From: an uncultured Alistipes sp.
GTDB taxonomy: Bacteria; Bacteroidota; Bacteroidia; Bacteroidales; Rikenellaceae
DNA length: 32,985 nt
Direction of reading: 5' to 3'
NCBI GenBank assembly: GCA_944321205.1
Contig: CALUKK010000117.1
Coordinates: 1-32,985, forward strand
The notes under the pieces are model-generated. The model did not search any database. It was not told where the DNA came from and saw only the letters and a program-made list of their open reading frames with translations. Both the position numbers and the translations under genes were made by a program. Shown one piece after another: positions 28,792 through 32,985 of the stretch (the first letter of the stretch is position 1; every line of letters starts with the position of its first letter).

Positions 28792-28816
28792 AAAGATAAT
28801 CAAAATTCCGCGAATC

Positions 28817-30142
28817 CTAAAGCGCATTCGCCATTTTGGCGAAATCCTCTGCGGAAACGGCTTTTTCCGTCACCTTGATCTTCGACTTGACATCCTCGAC
28901 AACCTTCGTCTCGAAGAGCTTCTCGTAGATCTTCTGTCCCTGCTCCTTGTCGGAGAGGATCTTCTCGGCATATCCGGCCAGCATGTCATCCGGAGCCGAC
29001 GGCATGCCGTACTGCGCGAACTGCGCGGCGGCCAGCGCCTTGGCCTCGGCCGTCGCCTCCTCCTTCGTTACGGTGAGGTTGTCGGCCTTGATGAAATGCT
29101 TCTGGAGGTAGTTCCAGGTGAACATCTTCAGGAACTGATCGAAATCCTTCTCGATCTGCTCCATCGTGAACTTGCCCTCGTTGATCGTGTAGAGCCAGCG
29201 CTTGAGGAATGCCTCGGGCATCTTCAGATCGGCCTTCTTGATGAGGTAGTCACGCAGCTGCAGCGTGAAGAGATAGTCGCTCTCACGACGCAACTCGCTC
29301 TCGATCTGCGCATCGAGGAACTTGTCAAACTCGGCCTCCGAGGTGACGTTGCCCTGCGGGAAAGCCATCTTGAAGAACTCCTCGTTGAGTTCCGGCTCGG
29401 CAAACTTGCGGATCTTGGTGATCTCCAGTTCGAACTCGGGGTTGATGCCGTCAAGCTCATGCTCCTTGACCTGCAGGCAGGCGGCACGCTGGGCCGGAGT
29501 CTTGTAGAGCTCGTTGATGTTGACCTTCATCTTGTCGCCGACCTTCTTGCCCTGGAAAGGCTTGCGCTCCTCGTCGGTCATCGAAATCAGACCCACGTAC
29601 GCATCGGCCACGTTCATGTCACCATTGTCGAGCGTCACGGTCAGCGCCTCGTCCGAAGTCACCTCGTCGGCATTCACCAGACGCCCGTAACGACGCAGGT
29701 AGTTCGAACGGTAGTCGTCGTGCATCTTCTTGTCGATCTTGATCTTGTTGTAGGTGAGTTTGTCCTTCTCCGAGAGGTCGAGCTTGATCTCCGGGGCCTC
29801 GCCGATCTCGAAGACAAACTCGAATTCGGTATTGTTCTCGAAGTCGAAGGCTCCCTGCTCCTCGGCCGGGATCACATCTCCCAGGTAATCGATGCCCTCC
29901 TTCTGGAGATACTCGAAGACGGAGTTCGAGGCCGTGCGGTAGGACTCTTCGGCCACTACGCCCTTGCCGTACATCTTGCGGATGATGCCCATGGGGACCA
30001 TGCCGGGTCGGAAGCCCGGAATGTTGGCCTTGCGACGATACTCCCGCAGCGCCTTTTCGACGACCTGCCCGTAATCGTCCGGACCGACGGTCACGCGGAT
30101 CAGCGAGTTATTCTCGCCGTGCTGTTCTCTTACAATGTTCAT
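28817..30142 (-). CDS. tig: trigger factor
   Basis: Ribosome-associated chaperone that meets nascent chains at the exit tunnel. The ATG at 30142 gives 441 residues (MNIVREQHGENNSLIRVTV). An in-frame extension to 30397 runs through the promoter and is rejected. The ribosome-binding loop is GFRPGMVPMGII, the Bacteroidota form with Met where Escherichia coli has Lys in GFRKGK. The middle domain is present but its peptidyl-prolyl isomerase motif is diverged. The C-terminal part is long, helical and charged, as expected for the substrate-binding arms. It has its own promoter and terminator and lies upstream of clpP-clpX in the same order as in Escherichia coli. Confidence 0.93.
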   Translation of the reverse strand: MNIVREQHGENNSLIRVTVGPDDYGQVVEKALREYRRKANIPGFRPGMVPMGIIRKMYGKGVVAEESYRTASNSVFEYLQKEGIDYLGDVIPAEEQGAFDFENNTEFEFVFEIGEAPEIKLDLSEKDKLTYNKIKIDKKMHDDYRSNYLRRYGRLVNADEVTSDEALTVTLDNGDMNVADAYVGLISMTDEERKPFQGKKVGDKMKVNINELYKTPAQRAACLQVKEHELDGINPEFELEITKIRKFAEPELNEEFFKMAFPQGNVTSEAEFDKFLDAQIESELRRESDYLFTLQLRDYLIKKADLKMPEAFLKRWLYTINEGKFTMEQIEKDFDQFLKMFTWNYLQKHFIKADNLTVTKEEATAEAKALAAAQFAQYGMPSAPDDMLAGYAEKILSDKEQGQKIYEKLFETKVVEDVKSKIKVTEKAVSAEDFAKMANAL

Positions 30143-30194
30143 AATGAAGGTATTATATCTGTTTTCTTGCGTTTTCCCTCTCGGAATCGGGAGG

Positions 30195-30225
30195 CAAAGA
30201 TACGAAATTATTCGAATCCACCCAA
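30195..30225 (-). promoter_or_regulatory. promoter of tig
   Basis: On the minus strand TTG (30223-30225), a 20-base spacer and TATCTTTG (30195-30202) match the Bacteroidota consensus. The leader would be about 48 bases. Confidence 0.72.
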
Positions 30226-30275
30226 CAGAAACTTCCATAATATAGGTGAAATTATGATATATGGTTTGCTTTTCG

Positions 30276-30283
30276 TAACTTTG
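30276..30283 (+). promoter_or_regulatory. -7 promoter element of the glutaminyl cyclotransferase-metH pair
   Basis: TAACTTTG matches TAnnTTTG, 19 bases before the ATG at 30303. TTATG about 19 bases upstream is a weak -33. It is divergent from the tig promoter. Confidence 0.6.
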
Positions 30284-30302
30284 CAGGATATATCGCATCC
30301 GC

Positions 30303-31124
30303 ATGATGAAACTCACGACGATCCTGCTCCTGGCCGCAGGGCTTCTGACGGCCTGCGGCAACGCCCCGGCACGGGCCCGCAAAGCGGCGGAAACCAACCC
30401 CGCGACAACCCGTGCGAGCGAGCCGAAACAATATACCTATCGGGTGAAGGCCTCCTACCCCCACTCCACGAAGGCCTATACGCAGGGGTTGCTGTGGCAC
30501 GACGGCACCCTGTGGGAGGGGACGGGACAGAACGGCGCATCGGTCGTGCAGACCCTCGACCTGCCGTCGGGCGAAAACCGCGTGCTGGCACGTCTGCCCC
30601 GCTCGGAGTTCGGCGAAGGTATCGCCATCCTGGGCGACGAACTCTTCCAACTCACCTGGCAGTCGAACACCGTCCACGTCTACCGCATCGAGCAAGGACG
30701 CCTCGAGAAACTCCGCGACCACCACTACGCCGGCGAAGGGTGGGGCATCACCACCGACGGCACGAAACTCTACATGACCGACGGTTCAGCCAACCTCTAC
30801 ACGGTGGATCCGGCCACATTCCGCCGCAGCGGCCATGTGACCGTCACCTGGAAGGGCGAACCGGTCCCCTACCTCAACGAACTGGAGTGGATCGACGGCC
30901 GCATCTGGGCCAATGTCTACACGACGGACCAACTGGTCATCATCGATCCGGCCTCGGGACGCGTCGAGGGGGTGGTCGACCTTACGGGGCTGCTTCCGGA
31001 CGAAGAGCGCACCCCGACGACCGACGTACTGAACGGAATTGCCTGGGACCCCGAGGCCAAACGCCTTTTCGTCACGGGCAAAAACTGGAGCAAAATCTTT
31101 GAAATAGAGATCATCGAACAATGA
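30303..31124 (+). CDS. glutaminyl-peptide cyclotransferase, lipoprotein form
   Basis: A 273-residue protein with lipoprotein signal MMKLTTILLLAAGLLTAC (Cys18), so it is anchored on the outer face of a membrane. The mature part matches the plant-type (beta-propeller) glutaminyl cyclase family: YPHSTKAYTQGLLWHDGTLWEGTG, EFGEGIAILGDELFQLTW, GEGWGITTDGTKLYMTDGS, YLNELEWIDGRIWANVY and LNGIAWDPEAKRLFVTGKNW. These enzymes convert N-terminal Gln to pyroglutamate. In Bacteroidota this is thought to act on exported proteins that carry N-terminal Gln after signal cleavage. Two adjacent ATGs (30303, 30306) are equivalent starts. Its TGA overlaps the metH ATG as ATGA. Confidence 0.92.
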   Translation: MMKLTTILLLAAGLLTACGNAPARARKAAETNPATTRASEPKQYTYRVKASYPHSTKAYTQGLLWHDGTLWEGTGQNGASVVQTLDLPSGENRVLARLPRSEFGEGIAILGDELFQLTWQSNTVHVYRIEQGRLEKLRDHHYAGEGWGITTDGTKLYMTDGSANLYTVDPATFRRSGHVTVTWKGEPVPYLNELEWIDGRIWANVYTTDQLVIIDPASGRVEGVVDLTGLLPDEERTPTTDVLNGIAWDPEAKRLFVTGKNWSKIFEIEIIEQ

Positions 31125-32985
31125 TACCCGCAGAGACGAAAAACAATACGCTGCAAGCGCTGCTCGAGCGCCGCATCCTGCTGCTCGACGGCGGATTCGG
31201 CACCATGGTCCAGGGCTACGGACTCGATGAGGAGGCCTACCGCGGCGAACGCTTCCGCACGTGGGAGGTGCAGCTCAAGGGGTGCAACGACCTGCTGGTG
31301 CTGACCCGTCCCGAAGTGGTCCGCGAGATTCACGAAAAATACCTCGCGGCCGGTGCCGACATCATCGAGACCGACTCGTTCAATGCCAATGCCGTCTCGC
31401 TGTCCGACTACCGCCTCGAGGGGTTGGCCCGCGAGATCTCGCGCGCGGCCGCCGAGGTGGCGCGCGCGGCGGCCGACACCTTCACGGCCCGCAATCCGCA
31501 GAAACCGCGCTTCGTCGCCGGGTCGATGGGCCCGACGAACCGCACGGCCTCGATGTCGGCCGACGTGGCCAACCCCGCCGCCCGCGAGGTGACCTTCCGC
31601 CAGCTGGTCGAAGCCTACACCGACCAGGCCCACGGACTGGTGGAGGGGGGCGTCGACATCCTGCTCGTTGAGACGGTCTTCGACACGCTCAACGCCAAGG
31701 CCGCCCTTTATGCCATCGACCGGTTGTGCGAGGAGCTCGGACGCCGGATTCCCGTGATGGTCTCCGGAGCGCTGGCCGACGCCGGCGGCCGCACCCTTTC
31801 GGGACAGACCGTCGAGGCCTTTGCCGCCTCGCTCTCCCACGCCCGGCTGCTGTCGATCGGTCTGAACTGCGGCTTCGGGGCGCGGCAGCTGATGCCCTAC
31901 CTCGAGCGGCTGGCCGCCGTAGCCGAAACCCGCATCTCGGCCCATCCCAACGCCGGACTGCCCAACGTCATGGGTGGCTACGACGAAACTCCGGCGATGT
32001 TTGCCGAGGATGTCGGCGAGTACATGCGCCGCGGACTGGTCAACATCGTCGGCGGCTGCTGCGGCACAACCCCGGCCCACATCCTCGAACTGGCCAGAAT
32101 CGTCGACCGCTACACGCCGCGTCCGCTCCCCGCACCGCGCCACGAGACGGTGCTCGCGGGGCTCGAACCGCTGCGGGTGGTTCCCGAAGCGAACTTCATC
32201 AACATCGGCGAACGGACGAACGTCGCCGGATCGGCCCGCTTTGCGCGGCTCATCCGCGAGGGCAACTACGACGAAGCCCTCTCGGTGGCGCGGGCACAGG
32301 TCGAAGCCGGGGCGCAGGTGGTCGACGTCTGCATGGACGACGGCATGATCGACGGCGTGGAGGCCATGCGCACGTTCCTCAACCTGATGGCCTCGGAGCC
32401 CGAAATCGCCCGCGTTCCGGTGATGATCGACTCGTCGAAATGGGAGGTGCTCACCGCAGGGCTTGAGGTGGTTCAGGGCAAATCGGTGGTCAACTCCATC
32501 TCCCTGAAGGAGGGAGAGGAGGAGTTCCTGCACCGGGCGGCCGAAATCCACCGCTACGGGGCCGCCGCCGTGGTGATGCTCTTCGACGAACGGGGACAGG
32601 CCGACACCTTCGAACGCAAGATCGAGGTGGCACAGCGGGCCTACCGGCTCCTGACCGGAAACGGATTCCCGGCCGAGGACATCATCTTCGACCCCAATAT
32701 CCTGGCCGTGGCGACGGGTATCCCCGAGCATGACGGCTATGCCAAGGCCTTCATCGACGCCACGCGCTGGATCAAGGAGCACCTGCCCTGGGCCAAGGTC
32801 TCGGGCGGCGTGTCGAACCTTTCGTTCGCCTTCCGCGGCAACAACGCCGTGCGCGAGGCCATGCACTCGGCGTTCCTCTACCACGCGATCCGCGCCGGGA
32901 TGGACATGGGGATCGTCAACCCCCAGATGCTGCGCGTCTACAGCGAGATCGAACCCGAACTGCTCGAAAGGGTCGAGGACGTGAT
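31121..32985 (+). CDS. metH: cobalamin-dependent methionine synthase MetH, cut by window edge
   Basis: The frame opens at the ATG overlapping the cyclotransferase stop and runs off the right edge after about 621 residues. It makes methionine from homocysteine with methyltetrahydrofolate via methylcobalamin. The homocysteine-binding domain (about 10-330) has LLDGGFGTMVQ and the zinc ligands Cys250 (LNCGFG), Cys313 and Cys314 (GGCCGTTP), with the same spacing as Escherichia coli C247, C310 and C311. The pterin-binding domain follows (FINIGERTNVAGS, then VMIDSSKW and DPNILAVATGI). The cobalamin and activation domains, if present, lie outside. I see no cobalamin riboswitch before the operon. Confidence 0.96.
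   Translation, partial: MIPAETKNNTLQALLERRILLLDGGFGTMVQGYGLDEEAYRGERFRTWEVQLKGCNDLLVLTRPEVVREIHEKYLAAGADIIETDSFNANAVSLSDYRLEGLAREISRAAAEVARAAADTFTARNPQKPRFVAGSMGPTNRTASMSADVANPAAREVTFRQLVEAYTDQAHGLVEGGVDILLVETVFDTLNAKAALYAIDRLCEELGRRIPVMVSGALADAGGRTLSGQTVEAFAASLSHARLLSIGLNCGFGARQLMPYLERLAAVAETRISAHPNAGLPNVMGGYDETPAMFAEDVGEYMRRGLVNIVGGCCGTTPAHILELARIVDRYTPRPLPAPRHETVLAGLEPLRVVPEANFINIGERTNVAGSARFARLIREGNYDEALSVARAQVEAGAQVVDVCMDDGMIDGVEAMRTFLNLMASEPEIARVPVMIDSSKWEVLTAGLEVVQGKSVVNSISLKEGEEEFLHRAAEIHRYGAAAVVMLFDERGQADTFERKIEVAQRAYRLLTGNGFPAEDIIFDPNILAVATGIPEHDGYAKAFIDATRWIKEHLPWAKVSGGVSNLSFAFRGNNAVREAMHSAFLYHAIRAGMDMGIVNPQMLRVYSEIEPELLERVEDV

Noticed and set aside
28545-28793. 82-codon minus-strand ORF between tig and clpP
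   Set aside because: It starts inside the tig terminator hairpin and its Gly/Arg/Cys-rich product only translates the degenerate DNA repeats.
31125-31130. Possible cobalamin riboswitch before metH
   Set aside because: metH overlaps the preceding gene and the operon promoter lies only about 20 bases before that gene, leaving no room for a cobalamin aptamer.

Overview
The window reads as a core-genome segment of a GC-rich member of the Bacteroidota, most like Alistipes (Rikenellaceae). The evidence is the repeated -7 promoter element TAnnTTTG, a short 286-residue primary sigma factor without region 1.1, a fimbrillin-like lipoprotein with a C-terminal Fibrobacter-succinogenes-major-paralog domain, a RicT/PSP1-GldH gene pair, and the absence of Shine-Dalgarno sequences. 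The genus is an inference; the phylum is well supported. I see no tRNA, rRNA, insertion sequence, phage gene or CRISPR array.

Layout. 1-1031: 3'-truncated acyl-CoA synthetase (minus), divergent from queG (1128-2054). 2042-4320: a surface lipoprotein gene preceded by a translationally coupled 40-residue ORF (minus). 4498-6030: a secreted TPR protein and tadA (minus). 6219-7976: aspS (plus). 8036-8509: a small unknown lipoprotein (minus). 8510-9154: a non-coding stretch with a canonical promoter, a candidate structured RNA with its own terminator, and several long inverted repeats. 9155-13506: rarA, a YfcE-like phosphoesterase and a ClpC-type ATPase (plus). 13645-17994: MATE exporter, ricT, gldH and trmB (plus). 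18139-19236: alkaline phosphatase (minus). 19319-19981: ung (plus). 20153-24040: rpoD, degP and metK (minus), with metK carrying a SAM-II-like riboswitch in its leader. 24332-30142: transketolase, clpX, clpP and trigger factor (minus). 30303-32985: glutaminyl cyclotransferase lipoprotein overlapping a 3'-truncated metH (plus).

Functional links. Proteostasis is strongly represented: trigger factor, ClpP, ClpX, a ClpC-like unfoldase and DegP. Both unfoldases carry a hydrophobic-Gly-Tyr tripeptide where the ClpP-docking IGF/VGF tripeptide is expected. Methionine and SAM metabolism appears as metK under a predicted SAM sensor and metH at the right edge. RNA and DNA maintenance genes include queG, tadA, trmB, aspS, ung and rarA. 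The encoded sigma factor is the one expected to read the TAnnTTTG promoters seen across the window.

I found no obvious new multi-gene defence or biosynthetic system. The observations most worth following up are the SAM-II-like leader of metK, the candidate RNA at 8571-8708, the coupled 40-residue ORF before the surface lipoprotein, the tandem repeat in the TPR gene leader, and the matched Gly-Tyr loops in the two Clp unfoldases.
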